The notes under the pieces: model-generated
Seen by the model: only the letters and a program-made list of their open reading frames with translations
Databases searched by the model: none
What the model was told of the DNA's origin: nothing
DNA from: Capitulum mitella
Taxonomy: Eukaryota > Arthropoda > Thecostraca > Pollicipedomorpha > Pollicipedidae
Length of the DNA: 64,000 nucleotides
Assembly: GCA_030062745.1 (NCBI GenBank)
Contig: CP099844.1
Location: 6,291,481-6,355,480 of the forward strand
Direction of reading: 5' to 3'
Part shown: in pieces, positions 1 through 14,014 of the stretch
Layout: each line of letters opens with the position of its first letter
How positions within the stretch are numbered: the first letter of the stretch is position 1
Translations under genes and position numbers: made by a program

Positions 1-539
1 GACTTCGCCGAAATTCCGGAGGCAACAACTCCTAAACCGTTGACTTGATTGGACTAAATTTTGTGGATTCAGATTCAGAGCAAACGAAAACCCTATACAC
101 CAATTTTGGTCGAAATCTGACAAATGAGGGTGGACAATCACCACTTTGCCGTGTCGATTTGTAGTGGAATGCCCCAGCTCCCACATCCCCTGTCCGTACG
201 TCTTTGGCCTCCCTGTCAATTGGTGAGATCCATTGACAAGGCAAACAAGAATATTCGGGCCAGCGGCCACTATGTATGGCTGAACATAATCTTAGACAAT
301 TTGAATTCTGCTTTTTTGGCCATTTAAAATATGAAGGTACAAGAGATTAGCTTCGGTTTGTTTTTACCCTTGCACGCACAAAAAGCTGTATGTAACATTC
401 TCAAAGCCTTAAAACTGGCCCTGTTTCCTGTACAAACAAGGAATGTTATGAACAGACTGGCGCTTGTCAACAGACTGCATTGTCCGACGATTCGGAAACG
501 TCGTTACCATAGCCTAAACGTGGTGTATAAATCAGAGAC
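1..539. other. No gene seen
   Basis: Average-composition sequence; ORFs are under 100 codons and match nothing known. Confidence 0.5.
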
Positions 540-1230
540 ACCAAACAAGGGACGCTGCCGTTTCGGCCTGGCGGCATCCGCACTCGCCCGCTCGCGACGC
601 CCCTGAAGCGCGCCGCTCACCGGCGCGCGGTCCGCCCCAGGACGTCGGTCCGCCGCGCTGCGTCGGCCGGCTCCGCTCTGACCGTCCGCCCCAGGATGTC
701 GGTCCGCCCCAGGACGCCGGTCCGCCGCGCTGCGTCGGCCGGCTCCGCTCTGACCGTCCGCCCCAGGACGTCGGTCCGCCCCAGGACGCCGGTCCGCCGC
801 GCTGCGTCGGCCGACTCCGCTCCGGCAGTCCGGGCCAGTGACAAAGGTCGGCGCTGCCGGACTGCCCCATGAAGTCACGGAGCACCGGAGGCCGGCGAGA
901 ACTTCGTCCGCGGAAGGTCGAGCCCAGGCCGCGGAATCGACCGGCCGCGGTGCGTCACCGCGTGACGCAACCGACGCGGGGCACAGGCCGAGCGGTCGCA
1001 GTGGCGCCGTCGTCCGCGCCGTTCGCGCCTCGTAACTGACGTAAAGAGTGAGGCAATCGCCCATGGGAATACCGCTTCCGCATTGACGGAGCCGCTCCGC
1101 CGGGCGGCCGGCTTCCGTTCATCGGCCTGTGACGTGACGTGACAGACGGTGACGACGATCTGACGGCGCCGGGCGACTCTGAGGCTCGGTTGCCGCACAC
1201 CGTCGCTGGCGTGACGTGAAGCCGTTACAT
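540..1230. other. GC-rich CpG island without recognised gene
   Basis: Very CpG-dense island holding the 72-bp array at its left side, then unique GC-rich sequence with several TGACGTGACG motifs (about 1125-1215). Long ORFs on both strands are low-complexity Arg/Ala/Gly/Pro and match nothing known. Confidence 0.6.
629..835. repeat. 72-bp GC-rich tandem array (18-bp sub-repeat)
   Basis: Three units, the first 54 bp and the next two 72 bp, each ending GGCTCCGCTCTGACC or close to it. The length difference is one 18-bp sub-unit (GGACGTCGGTCCGCCCCA type). All lengths are multiples of 18, so frames stay open on the minus strand (a 186-codon ORF spans it), but no promoter or known domain supports a gene. 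Confidence 0.85.
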
Positions 1231-4200
1231 CAGCGTTGTTGTGACGGCTCTGTGCATCGAGGATGTCCGACGTGGTGCTCCTGTTTTCGCGAGCGGAAAC
1301 GGCATGGTTGGTGGGCGTAACTCGTAGCTGTGTGATGAAAAGGACGTGAGATCGTTGGTTCATTATCTCTGAGTCGCCGTTGTTTTTTGAATGGAAGTAA
1401 CGGAAGTAACGCAACGAACGATGATCGGCATACTGACTACGAAGAGATCCAGCCCAAGGTATGAGGAAGAAATGCTGCCGTGTATTGCTAGTAGTGTGCG
1501 ACATTAGTATCCTTTGAAATGTAATTTATTTTACATGATTAGGTAGAAAGTACTACATTTGGCAATTTCACAATGACAGCTTCATCAGTGACTCGATGCG
1601 TGAGACGAAATCGGGGGCGTTTCGTTGAGAAGGTCCACGCACTATTAGATTTATTGAGGTGTCAGATGGGTAGATCCTTCCGTTAGTCTAAGAGTCTCAG
1701 CTAATGCCATACTTCCAGCGCTAGGGATGCATTCAGGATTCTCCGTGGGGCCGGGAACGGAGGCAAAAGATGAGTAAGGCATGTCTTCCTCTCCAGCCTT
1801 CTCTCGTCGCTATCTATGTTTCGGAGGGGAACGACCGGCGCCATCGCCCCCTCACCCGCATCCCGCCCTTGTGAGCAAGTTTTCCTTTGTCCATTCAACA
1901 AACAATCCTATTTTTGGCGGTGCGTTCTCACCTCGCTCAACGTTCCAGCCACTCCCGAACATCTCAGGCTTTTCAAGGAGCTCCGAGTCATTCATCGGAC
2001 ATTCCGGCGTCGCGGAGCATTCCAGTTTTCCAGACATCTCGGCCTTCAGCAGCGGCGGATTACACGGCGCCCGTGCGGTCGCCCGAGAGGGACCCGGCCG
2101 GCTTTTCCTGGAACGGCACGGCTCAGCACGCGCTCCAGCCTCGGGCCGGCGCCGGGTTCACAGACACCGCGGCCCTCGTCGGCGCCCCTGTCGGCGTCGA
2201 CGATCGGGCGGCGCCGACGCGACCGCCGTCCCGTCTCCAGCCGTGCGCCGCGATGCCTTGATTAGCTGTCTGCAGACGGTGCGGTGCGGTCCCTGGAGGA
2301 GGTTGCCGCGGCCGGACGGTTTGCGATGACGGATGCATCTTGCTACAGTGGCCGCGTGGGCGGCCTGGTATTAATCCATAATCTATTTAATATACGGCGT
2401 GATTTTTCGTGGTGGGCCGGCGGAGTGACGGGCCCGTCGTCTGGAATTTCCCCGAAACAAGGCCATCTCGCTATCGCGCGGTGAGGCGACTGGAGGTGGA
2501 CACGAAGACAGGCATTGTGAGGAACAAGGATAAGGAGACGGAACAGGTGTGGACTCCACAACTCACGGTCGAATGAAGAGGAACGGCACACAGGTTTTCT
2601 TGTCTGACTGGCGTTTGATGCTGTTCAGGACCATCCCAGCGCACATCCTGAGGTGGGTCCAGAGAAGGCATGCGGCCATGAGGTCTCGTAGCCTTGAGAC
2701 CTCAAACGGTTGCAGGGTCATAAAAAGGGGAGATTTGGTGGTCCGCGTTCAGAGAAGGCGCATACGGGCTTTGATTGCGATGCACCCAGGCAATCATAGT
2801 TGCCCACGTTCCCCTTGTATACCCAGTGATGTCCCGTAGTGTTCCAGGTTTCCTTGCAGTTGGAATGAGTCCGGGCGTGCGACATACATGCGGGTCCCAA
2901 ACACGCCTTCCTTTCCTGGCCTGCGAGAGGGCTGCTTATCCGAAAAAGGTTATTCACGCGTGACTTACGCATCGCTGACCTCCACGTCCCTGGTCTGCGT
3001 TCTCGAGCTGTCGTGATTTTTCACTGACTAACAGCGCCGCCACGCATCGGAACACAGCGTCCAGCTCGATCAGATACGGGAAGAAAGCAAATGCTGTTTT
3101 CACTACCCCGACCATCGGAGCCACGGGCACCCGTCCGCGCACGAGCCGTGCTTCTCTGTTCAGTTCATGCGGCTGCAGTGTTTCGGAAATGGCTTTGTGG
3201 AAGAAATATTTGAAATACAAGTCTCTTTAACACTTCCATGCAAGAATTACAGACACCAGTATCCGTTACTTTCGGGCTACGTGTAGTGAGGTGAACGAAC
3301 CCAATGACATTGTCTGGACACTACGTGTTAAACACTTTGTGTGCCGAGATCAAATCCACCGAGCCGCTGTACTGTATTTTTAGGGCATTACAACCGCAAG
3401 CAACATCAGATTCCGATAAGGCGCTTCGTTAAGACTCTGCTGTCATCAGTCTAAAAAACTGCATAGCTATTTGTTAATGGAAACATTCACCTAACAGTGC
3501 AAAGGAACGCAAAGTGGTCAAAATCCCAACACATGGTGTCTTGACAAAGCGGCAAGTGGCAAAGACTGTTGGGCCGGTAGCGGCAAGCCGGCCAACGGCC
3601 GGCGGCTCCTGCTAGTCGTCATAAATGCCATTGTAAATGCAAGAATGATGGGTATCGTATGCTTCTGTGAGCCAAAATGCGAAGCATTAGGTACTTCCGG
3701 CGCAATGAGGACAGACACTTCAAATAAAGGCCCAGACATTTGGGGATGGACACTCATCCCTTCCCTTATGTCATCGGTCGGAAAGAAAAACGTTTTTGGG
3801 CGAAACTTATGGAAGACAAATTAAGACTACGGGATAATGCATTACTAAGGATATTCATATGTTTGTCATGTCTGTATTTTATGTATTTTATGTATGTATT
3901 TTATGTCTTCTGGAATGTTTTGTGAGCTGCGTTTATTGTTCCAGCGTACGGTTCTAAAAAATGTGTAGGCAATCTGGAAGTATATTCTTAAGCGTAGTTT
4001 GGCGCACTAATTTCTCCTGGTTGCATTTTGCAATGCAAACATAGATCAATTCACGTTATTTCGGCGTTTTTCGCTGTGGAATTAGAAGTTTAAACTAACT
4101 TGGTTATCACAGACCACGCTCAGATTCTGTCTCTAAAGGAGCGAATTAGATGCGTCTCTGCCTGCAAATGACAGAAACGGTTATATTATGAGATGTCTCT

Positions 4201-5149
4201 GTGGCTCTGTGGCAACATGTTCGGCGCGTATCGGGTGTGTGACAGTCACCGTGGGTTCGATGCTCACGAGGAGCCTGGGCTTTTTGTCGCCAAGCAGAAA
4301 TGGTCACCCAAACCAAGGGACGACCGTGTCGTGGCCTTCCCGGCACGTAAAGAATAGATCAGCATTGTATGGTCCCGTGCCTGTGGCAAATCATCCGGCG
4401 TTTGGGTCCTTTTGGGTGGTGGGTTAACCGTCTGCACAAACTCTGTGGACTCTGATCCCAGCACCACATGAACAGGAGACAGACAAAAACACGTCAAACG
4501 AATAACGCCACTATTAGTCATGGTATTAGGTCGTTTACTGGTCGATAGGACTTGCGAGAAAACAGAGAAGCAAAGTCTACTGCTTTTTGAAGTTTGGAAT
4601 TACTTGTATTTTGTTCATCATAATGCTTTGCATATTTTTTTCATTCCTGTATTTGGTAGCTCTCGCCTGCGCCTATGACATGGCACGCCAGCGTCACTGA
4701 GCGGTAAAAAATGTGAAAAGAACAGCGGAATTTGAAAACATTAACACTGGTGGAATACTTCGGGTATATTTGGGAACTATGTTCTGATGGAAACATAGTT
4801 AAATTTCCAAGTACTTGTGAAGTCATTAGCCTCGAAACAGCGCTGCGTCTTGGGCTAGCACGACTGCTGAATTTTACATTGTTTTGCTTTTTGAATAACG
4901 GACGCCGCATACGGCCTGGCTAGTGATGCTGGGCAAAGGTACCATTTCTGGAGATCACATGTCTTCTAGATCAGACCTACGTGAACATTTCATATTCGGT
5001 CTTTTGTTTGTCACGGGAATTGGAATCACTCAGTTGACCCAGAGACCACTGCCACAAGTTTTCGTGGCACTGCAGCTGATGAGGGGGCAGCGCAACCCTG
5101 AAACGTGCCACTGAAAGACCTATCGCGCACAGCGGTGAGGTCACCTTGA
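1231..5149. other. No gene seen; one small GC-rich patch
   Basis: Only a short CpG-rich patch at 1990-2330 stands out, with overlapping low-complexity ORFs. No repeats or RNA genes recognised elsewhere in the stretch. Confidence 0.45.
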
Positions 5150-6900
5150 CTTGACACGTGTCCAGGACGGGTCATCGTCGGACGTCGCGGCCTCTGTGCG
5201 GGTCTTCTCGGCACCGGGCGACGTTTCTCAGGCGGCGGCGACTAATGCCGCTTCCAGGACGGCCGCCCGCCGGCTGCCGCGAACAGGGCACGCCGCTCGG
5301 CGGAAACGGACGGCTGGCCGCGGAACTGCGGACGGCGCGCTGCGGAAGCAGTCCCGGGAACGTCCGGAGCTCGGCGGCCGACCGGCGCCGGCGGGGGCGG
5401 CGGCGGCGGCGGCGGCGACGGCGCCAGGCGCGGCTGCCGGGGACGGCACGCTGGCCGCAGACGACCAGTGACCCCTGAGCGCGCGCCGCGCACGCGACGC
5501 CTGCGTCCTACAGGCCGACTTAGCGGGGGCCCCGGATTTGTGCCACGATCTCGGCGAAAGGGTTCACGGCCGCCGGCCGCCGCCAGATAACAGCTCGCAA
5601 ACAAAGGGGCCGAGCGTCGAACCCTGGCGTGCGGCGGCGGCCGTCACCTTGTAGCGATCACTGCCCCAGTGCCTTCCCAAAACGTCCGATGAGGAGGTGA
5701 CGCTGTCGTTTTCGCCGTAAGCCGCGGGAGGGGTGCGGTGCCCTTAAAAATGCGCCGGGGACCAGTCTGCGGCCAGTCGGAGGCGCCGCTTTGTTCCACC
5801 GGTGGCCCGATGTTCCGCGGGCGCGCCGGCCGGCTCGGCGAGGCCGGCACGTCTCGGTCCGCGCCTCGCAGAGCCGATGGGCCGGCAAGGTCGCCGTGCA
5901 TTCTGCACGCCGGACTCGCGATGGCGCATCTGGCGGACGCAGGTACGCCGTTTGACCTAAATGCGACTGGGCGCGCGGCGGCCGGCGATGCCAGCCGGCC
6001 GACCGACCTTCCGGCCAGTGTCCGCTGTCGCGCGACAGACCGCGGCACTCGCGGCGGCACGGCCCGCGCCGCCAGCGCGGCGACCGCGCGCCGAGCGGGC
6101 AACTCACGGCAAAGGTATGTCCCGACTGGGCGGAATATTTCCAGGGGCCGTCAGCGGGCCGCGCCGGAGGCGGTCGCGCGTCGGCACCACTCGGCCGGCC
6201 GTACCTGGTGACATCACTGTTTGCTCTGGGGCGCGAACCCGGACGCGGCGCGCCGTCCAGGATGTGTGATCGGCGGCGGCGCTCGGCCGGCCGCCGATTA
6301 CGCAGTGGCGCGCGTCAACGCCGACCGGGCCCTGGGGCGAGGTTCGGCAGCGCCCCGCCGCGGCCCTCCCCTCCCCAGCGGACTGGGCGCGCCCTTTGGC
6401 GGCCCGTGCAGAACTGCCCGCGAGAGGACACCGAGTCACAGCCGGCACGTCAGCACATCAGCTCTCCCGGCATATCAGCACATCAGCATACAAGAGCCTC
6501 GCCATCTGGACGCATCAGAATGTCGGCACGTCGGCAGCGAGTCAGCGTATCAGCATATCGGCGCTTCCTTCCGTCAGCGCGCGAGGGATGAGACAGCTCA
6601 TTGCGTCAGCAGGCCAGCATGTCAGCGCGTGAACACGTCAGAATGTCAACCTCCGACAGGTCGGCGGGCCAACATCCCAGCACGCTGCTGACGTCAGTCG
6701 ATCACGTCGGTCGCACCCGACCTGCCAGGCCGCCACCCAGCTACGCAGTGGGGAGGCCGCAACAGCCAGACGACGGTGCCGCGCATCTCGCACGCCCCAG
6801 GGCTCCCGCATCTCACTTTCACGGCCAGGGCAGCTCCTGGTCGACGGCGCCGGACGGCTCACAGTCCGGCCGGCGCGTCCCCCAGTGGCCGCGAACGTGA
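5150..6900. other. Large GC-rich CpG island without recognised gene
   Basis: About 1.75 kb of CpG-dense sequence with a GGCGGC run near 5395-5420. Overlapping ORFs on both strands are Arg/Ala/Pro-rich and show no domain. A CCTTAAAAATG at 5742-5752 is only weakly TATA-like. It may hold an exon I cannot recognise. Confidence 0.5.
6430..6660. repeat. Degenerate short tandem repeats (CATATCAGCA-like)
   Basis: Many interspersed 9-10-bp words such as CACGTCAGC, CACATCAGC and CATATCAGC, irregularly spaced; an eroded minisatellite at the edge of the 5150-6900 GC-rich island. Confidence 0.6.
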
Positions 6901-8640
6901 CGGGTGCCCGCGCGAGGCCTATGCCGACCCCCCTGCCACGTCAGTCATGCGTCTGCGGTTTGATCGCACGACGCCCGCCTGCGAGCATACTGGCGCACGG
7001 CCGGATCGCTGTGGCCTACAGATCCGCCCGTTGCCATCTGCGTGATCCTTTCGTGTCCAGGAACGCTGCACGGTATTCCGGCAAGGCGGCAGGAGCCTTT
7101 CGGCTGATCCTAATCAGGTAATTAGTTTTCGCATTCCGTTATGGAACCTTGTAAAAGCACGCCGGCTTGTTGGCACGCGGTGATTTCAGACGATTCTTAT
7201 CTGCCTATTCCAATTGTCTGTGAAGTGAAAAATGTACGAATGTAAAGACATGAAATATAAAATGACGTAAGCCTACCACTAGCATCAGTTGCATCGCAGG
7301 ACAATGCGCGGCTGATTCTCGGGGCAGACAGCTCTTCACCTCCCACTGCAAAGAGGTACCGGGCACTCTCATTACGGATGCTGACCACATGAAACCTGTT
7401 TTCGCATACTGCGACAGGTCGAGCCAAACTGGCCCGGCAGAGGGAGGAGATCCTTTAACTCCTTGCACCAGTGCGGACTTTAGTCGTTCTGCCTCTTCGA
7501 CAACGTGCTTCCCTTGCAATGTGACAGACTTACCTCAGACTATATATAACAAAGAACCTTTTCGTCCGTGATACACCCAGGCTACGTCGTCAGCAGAGTA
7601 TTCCGTCGCATGCCTTCAGTAGATGTCAAGATAGTAGATACATGACGGATAGGCAGAAAGTGCAGAATACAGCATGAAACGGTATAAAACATGTAGCAAA
7701 AAAAATGGTGATAGATTATGTGGTCAAACAGCCACAGTGATATCTCTCACACACTATTATTTGCTTGTTTCTACCTCATCACCAGTACTGGTGAGGTTTT
7801 TGATCTCTATGGGCACCGGGACACCAAGAGTGTCTAAATGAGCATCCATAATGGTTGAATGGGCACCCATAAACTTGCCTTGTTTTAGACAGAAAAACAA
7901 AAACAACCTTCGCAGTGTGAACCACAATAGTTGCCCCAGTCCCGAATCAAGAGCCGAACAGGCGGGGTTGGGTTGATGTGCGTTCTGAGTTCTTCCCTTG
8001 GCTGTGTTAGAGCGTCCAGAGCCCGGCTCCTCGTCGGTTGATTATTTACTGCAGCCCGCATGAGAGGCTGGAACATTAATCCTACGGACTGATGTGGCGA
8101 GATTAACTGAACATTCGGTTTTGCCGCATGCGCCACATGTGCCCGTGACATACCCGCTGCCTTCATAGCACGTTTACAAAGGGCTTAAGTTTATGGAACG
8201 TATTGTAGGTTTTACAGGTGGCGGAACTTTGTGTTTAAGATGAACCGGCAACAAACTACACTGCTGACATTTTTACTACAATAAAACCAGAAGACCACAA
8301 CAAAGGTTAGTGACGCGAACAGGCGATGTTTGCATCAGATACCTAGCAAGCTGCGGTAGCTCAGAATTGCGTAGGTCACTCGTGCGTTCCTGGAGGTGAT
8401 CGGAGGACATGTACGCTCTAGTTTTCCGGAACATCCCCTTTGACCACCCTCAATGTGGGGATTAAGGCAGATTTCTTTTTTTATGGGAAGTATGTAAAAC
8501 AGAACAACGGGCTATCACCGGAGAAGCCCTTCTTAATTCCTAACACAATTATTCTTTTTTTAAAGTAGTCTGTAGTGCTGAAGGTAATACCTACCGCCGG
8601 CATCTTGCTGTGACCGAAGAGTTTCTTATCAAAAGCGTTA
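6901..8640. other. No gene seen
   Basis: A TATATATAA at 7541-7549 lacks a good initiator and a downstream ORF. Nothing else recognised. Confidence 0.4.
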
Positions 8641-8654
8641 GGTTTGACAAGGCG

Positions 8655-8920
8655 CTCTCCTTGGCAAAATCCTGGCTACTAAAGGCGCATCCAGGGCGTG
8701 GCGTGGGTTCGGGTTTTCCTCAGGTCAGATCAACTTGGCATTTCTCACCCCCCCCAAAAAAAAAACATAATCTCGAATTTACGGGCCATTCAAGTAAAGG
8801 AGCCTAAATCCAAAAAGTTTTAGATTTTGAGGGGCCAAGGGTTGGTTGGGCCAGCATCTTACGCAAGCCTTAGGTGCGCATATGCTATTTACCCCATGAA
8901 TTTGGCCCCCTAGTGGTTTC
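8655..8920. mobile_element. Degenerate pieces of G/C-run dispersed repeats
   Basis: GGCAAAATCCTGGCTAC (8661) resembles the right end of the 19331 element; GGCGCATCCAGGGCG (8684) resembles a left end. C-run and A-run follow at 8751-8770. Too eroded to delimit. Confidence 0.3.
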
Positions 8921-8957
8921 CAAAACTCGACTCCCTAATTTATGCCACCATATCTAC

Positions 8958-8959
<2 letters not shown>

Positions 8960-8991
<32 letters not shown>
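8960..8991. repeat. (TA)n microsatellite
   Basis: Uninterrupted TA run of about 32 bp. Confidence 0.95.
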
Positions 8992-8993
<2 letters not shown>

Positions 8994-11900
8994 CAATATC
9001 GGGTTTTTTTCCATTCCCTTTGGAAATGATGCATGTTTATTTTACAGTTAAACACGAAACACGGAAGATCACAAATCGCTAAACATTTCTACTGCAGGCA
9101 AAAACAGGCAACGACGATATTGGCGTTGTGGCAGCGATGCTGATGAGTGACATCAGTGAGGTATGCCGCCGGAAACCCGATGATCCTAGTCGCGGTAATG
9201 ACTCTGATATCATATTTAAATCCCGTGTGGTATTTATCTCTTCCATGCTCTGTTGAATATTCCTCGTATTCAACTTTGTTTGAATAAAATCGCTGTCTGC
9301 CGAATTCCTCGCTCCATGGCGTCATTCCACATTTGGTGACAGAAATGCACGAGCTGGCTCAATGTGACTCTTCCCGAAACGACACATGTTTAAACGTGAC
9401 GATGCTGTCCAGGCGATAGCGCGGTCAGAGCTCCCACAGGGGAAGGGCAGAGACGTTTGCTGCGCAAAAGAAGAAACACCGGACGCAAAACTGCCGTAAT
9501 AAAGAAACATCCAATGTCATTACTCCGCTCACGATACCCATGGCGAGTCAGGGTGGAAAAACGTCATGCGCGACACCATCTGGGAATTCTGCAACCGGCA
9601 TCAGGTCCAATTTTTTCGCTTTTTGATGCCCTTTGAAAACTAGTGAAGACGAAATCGTCCAACGGATCACGAAGAACACAGCTCGCAGTCTGATGCAGCA
9701 ATACCTCATTACATCTGTTTGTTCAGAAAACATTTAGACCCTACCGTCTCAGTACTCTGAATGACGTCCTGCTGGACCTTGCTGACGCCGGATTCGGCAG
9801 AGCTCACCGTGCTAAGTTCAGTGGTAACATATCGTCATCTGGGCACGACTCTTGTCTACGAGTCAGCCCGTTCGAACGGAATTACCCCAGCTTGTCGCAT
9901 CTGGTGCAGGAATCATCCACCGGCCTCTGATACCGTTTTCATAACTTTCCTCCTCACGCTGAATCATCCGTCGACCCCGGCCTCCGTGGTCGAACACTGC
10001 TCGTCGGCAGCAAGGCGTTAGTAGCTTCTGCACAGGAAGGTCTGCTGGAGCGACCCGACGGTTATCTCATCTTGGATTGGTAAGTTACGGTTTACGCTTT
10101 TTGAAATCAGTAACACAGCATCGCGTGTGAGTGAAAGTGAGCTTGAATCCTAGTAGCCCAGTGTCCAGTGCAACGAGCTTGGAAACAAATTCCTACCAAG
10201 GTAATAATCTCTGGTCTTTATGTTACAGAAACGAAAGTGATTGGAACTATAGTGTGACATACCAAAGCGCAACCAATGCCATTGTGATACAGCACATTTA
10301 GGAAAACGATAGAAGCTGCATATGGCAAAACGAATTCGACATGCCTTTGACAAAAAATGGGCAGCGTGGAATAGACTCATCTGATAAACAGATGCCTCGG
10401 GGCCCGAACCTAATAAAATAATTGCCCTAAAACATCGCAAATCGACGCGGCTTCTGCAATAGCAATGATGCTTCCAAATATAATGATTAACGTCAGTGGC
10501 CATTGAAAACTACCCAGATTACTCCACTAGGATATGCAGACCGATAAGACATTTTTGGGGCGCATGTTGAACATGGCCGGCTGCATTTCTTTTCAGTTTT
10601 GGAAATGTGTTTTGAAGGCTTGCGATATTTCCCTTGACACATTTCGCAATGGACGTCCTACGTACGTCTGGCACTGACGACATTTCGACAGGGAACGTTA
10701 TTTTGATTTCGAATAGATGATTTCTTTTTACTTTTCCAGGTCATTGCATCAGGTCATCAGGTCAAGATGCGGTCATTTAGTTTTAAGAATCTTGAAAGTC
10801 AGCCTCCGCAAAACACTGCCTCAGGGCAAATTCAAACTTAGTCACATGTGGATTAAAGGATGGATGGAGTAGCTCGACGAAAAAGCGCACGATATGATTA
10901 TAATTCATTTAGTTTTGTTCAGCAACTACGATCGACTGCAGCAATCACAGCCGAGAATACAGTGACCTGGACTGAAACTTGAGTCGTCTTGCAGCGACCG
11001 TTGGATGGTTATCAACAAAAACAAAGGCAAAAACTAATGAGTAGTGGCGTGCGCAGAAACTCGTGGCCGAACATCGAGCAACAGTCGCAGAAACCGCGGC
11101 AAATTGACGCCTCAATTTCCTCAGATGTCTCACAGCCTTTATCATGTGCTTCCATTCGAGAAAATGAGTGACATGGGAGCACAGATCGGTTTGCACTGCA
11201 GCAACAGTGCGACGGACTAGCACCAAGATCTTACAACACCTGGGCAACACATAAGCGGAGGCATGGTAAAAATTCCTTTGGGTTAAGTGGACGGCAAAGC
11301 GGTGGAAATGACAAAAATGTACGTCGTGATGTTTTGAATATGTTTAGCCTACGAATGACGCAAAAATTTCCAAAGCTAGTCGTATGCCTCTTAATGCGTA
11401 TCATGTCTCAGTGCCGTTTTATGCATCGAAGCCTACACGAAATCACCAATGAAGAGCTGATTTAGAAGTACAGGCACATAACTGATAGCACCGTTATTCT
11501 GAAACCAATCTAATGTGCTTACCAAAAGACCAGACATGTGGATGTTTGACAATCCATTTCAGCATTTTTCAACCGAGGAATTAGAACTTTGGACGTCATA
11601 TGCAACCACCATATTGTTCGCTCCCATTACTGAGCGTCTCAAAAGACCCATAAAAAGCTAAATGCACAAAAATTGACCCCGAATAGTTATATTTAACGGG
11701 GGCGGAGATCCCAAAAATAAAATGGTTGGGTGGCCCAAGTGTTAATTGCGACGATTCTAATGTTTTTGGGGACTCCCTTTCCATGTGCCACCTAATGTTA
11801 GAAATCCCATGTTATTGGGGACCTGAGCCTCCGCCAAAAAAAACAAGGTACCACCCCATGATGTTGACAAAAGAAATTGCAAACCAGCGCATTTCGAGTT

Positions 11901-12299
11901 CACGGATCCACAAAAGCCCAAGAAATGAGGCATCCTTTGTTGTTGAAAACTACATGATTCGGTGCTCACTGGTTACGTAGTTATTAGCTCACAGATAGTG
12001 CAATGGTCTGGTCGCATCGGCCGCTCAGTTTCGATTTTTGCCGCTGGTTTAAGCAAGACTCACTCGCAGTAACCCAGGGTCTGAACGTGTTACTTTGGTC
12101 AGCTCAGACTTTCGGTAATCTGACGTGGCGTATGCCAAAACAGTTCAACAATTAGTACCGTTGAGTCAAAACATTCAAAACCGTTCACAGCTGTACGATA
12201 AAACTGCAAACAGACCTATGCTTCAAGGCAATGCGATCGATTTTCTCCTAACCTCGCCCATCTATGGAACATACATGTTATTATTTACGATCCATTGTT
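8992..12299. other. No gene seen
   Basis: ORFs reach only 117 codons and show no domain. Confidence 0.4.
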
Positions 12300-12620
12300 T
12301 TGTATCCTTTGGTTTTCCTTTTCCCTCACAAGGAGTGAGGGATTTGTCTGAGGCCGAAGACAGCGAAAAACCGCACAAAATCGCCGGTAAAAAGCTACAG
12401 ATCAGCCTGCGTTCCGAATCATTGGGACCCCTCGTCCTAAAACGTCCAGACGTCGCGGGGAATGATGCATCAAGTAAACGCTTTAGCATTTGGTGCACGT
12501 TGGTGGGCCAGATCAACGGCCGCCAAAAATCGCAGACACCGTCCGATAAAAGCTGCAGATAAGTCCCTGCTCCGAAACAATGGGACCGATCGCTGACAGC
12601 TCGGAGCTTCACTTCATCGG
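12300..12620. repeat. Dispersed repeat with internal direct duplication
   Basis: Segments starting AAAATCGCCGG (12377) and AAAATCGCAGAC (12525) are diverged direct repeats, about 148 bp apart, both continuing into TAAAARGCTRCAGAT and ATTGGGACC-like words. Shares a core with 17931-17960. A 145-codon ORF across it is not recognised. Confidence 0.5.
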
Positions 12621-13128
12621 CGGCACCAGGTAGCTTCGGACAGCTTTTTTTAACGGTCTGATACTATCCAAGTTCAGTGTGCTTTTACACATATTCATCT
12701 TTTATTGCTTATGACACACTGTTCTGTGAGTTTTTCATGTATTATTGTTTTCGCATAGTATCGGTATGTGAATGTAATTTCGTTGCTAGTCTCTTGATTT
12801 TGTTCACATCGAAATGCAGCATAATACCAACCTCTGCGGCATTCTTACGAATGGTTTCGGATTTAGTGTACTGCCAGTTATCAACCGAATAATTTAGAAG
12901 CATATGCAAATGAAGAACTTCCTGAGTGTTCGTTGCATCTAGACTACCGTAGTTGAAAACTTAAAGGAGTGCGCGAAGGTCCCTTTCCAGACTGCAGTAG
13001 GAGCAGCTATCCACAGATATCGCAAATTTTGTTACCGATTACCTGATTGGTTGTTGGCTTTGCGTGGCTCATTGCAGTGACTCGGGTTGTTTTAAATTTG
13101 TTTTAAATTGTCTCGTAAGGTTTACCTG

Positions 13129-13186
13129 ATTAAGTAAATTAAGTAAATCAAGTAAATTAAGTAAATTAAGTAAAGTAAATTAAGTG
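13129..13186. repeat. Short tandem repeat AAGTAAATT
   Basis: Six to seven 9-bp AAGTAAATT/C units with one shortened unit. Confidence 0.9.
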
Positions 13187-13449
13187 TATTTTCTGACGAC
13201 GGAAGACGCTTGCCCACACTGCTCAAGTATTTTACCTGTTGAATATCCATTTCGAGACAGCATAGAATCCTTCCATGCACCTGACTGAGCTTGGACACAT
13301 GTTCGAGACAATCAGTGTCGGTATTGATGGCGTAGAATACTAGTGCATTTTAGTGCATGGGCCATATTTTCTACTGGTATGTGAATTGTTGATTGGTCTA
13401 CTCTTATCCTATGATTTTACGTAATGCAAGAGCATAACTTATTACTCTA

Positions 13450-13705
13450 ATTTCGGTAGCTCAGTTGCCAGTGTCTGTCACCTCTCACCACCCTTGCATT
13501 GTGGGTTCAAGTCGCCTCAGCTCTCGCAGGTCACTTTGCAATCGACATATAGACGCGGGCAATGGTTCGGTAACCACTGTCTGCGTCCATAGGTGACCAC
13601 GTCGTTCATAGTGCCACGTTAAAGTTCGCCAATTATGCCGTTGACCCGGAATCACGCCATCGGGTGCAGAGGTCAGAGTACGGGCAGGAAGCACTACTTA
13701 GCGCG
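13450..13705 (+). repeat. tRNA-derived SINE
   Basis: TAGCTCAGTTGCCAGTG (13457) is an A-box and GGTTCAAGTCG (13504) a B-box, with tRNA-like spacing. A non-tRNA body follows with CCACGTTAAAGTTCG near 13614, a motif style common in SINE bodies. Not a functional tRNA. Confidence 0.55.
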
Positions 13706-14014
13706 AATTCCGATTCCAAAGCGATCTAACAAAACACTCGAAGCAAATAAAAAAAACAAAGTTTTGATAATCTGAGCATCACAATGTAAATAAATTACCC
13801 TAATCTCGAACTGGATTTAATTTATATGCATACATCCATAACACACAACGAAACGTCAGGGAATGCCTTTCTGCAACAGAACAATACTGCAGATACAAGC
13901 GTTACACAGACGCTCACACGATTCGGGTGGGCAAGCAGTTGTTTGATAGCGGACACACCCATCAACACTTGCAAGAGTCCGTTATCTCGCAAACTCACAA
14001 CAACAAGCAGCCTT

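Noticed and set aside
7541-7549. TATATATAA as a promoter
   Set aside because: No initiator at -30 spacing and no ORF downstream.
8350-8400. GGTAGCTCAGAATTGCG resembling a tRNA A-box
   Set aside because: No B-box at the right distance and no cloverleaf.
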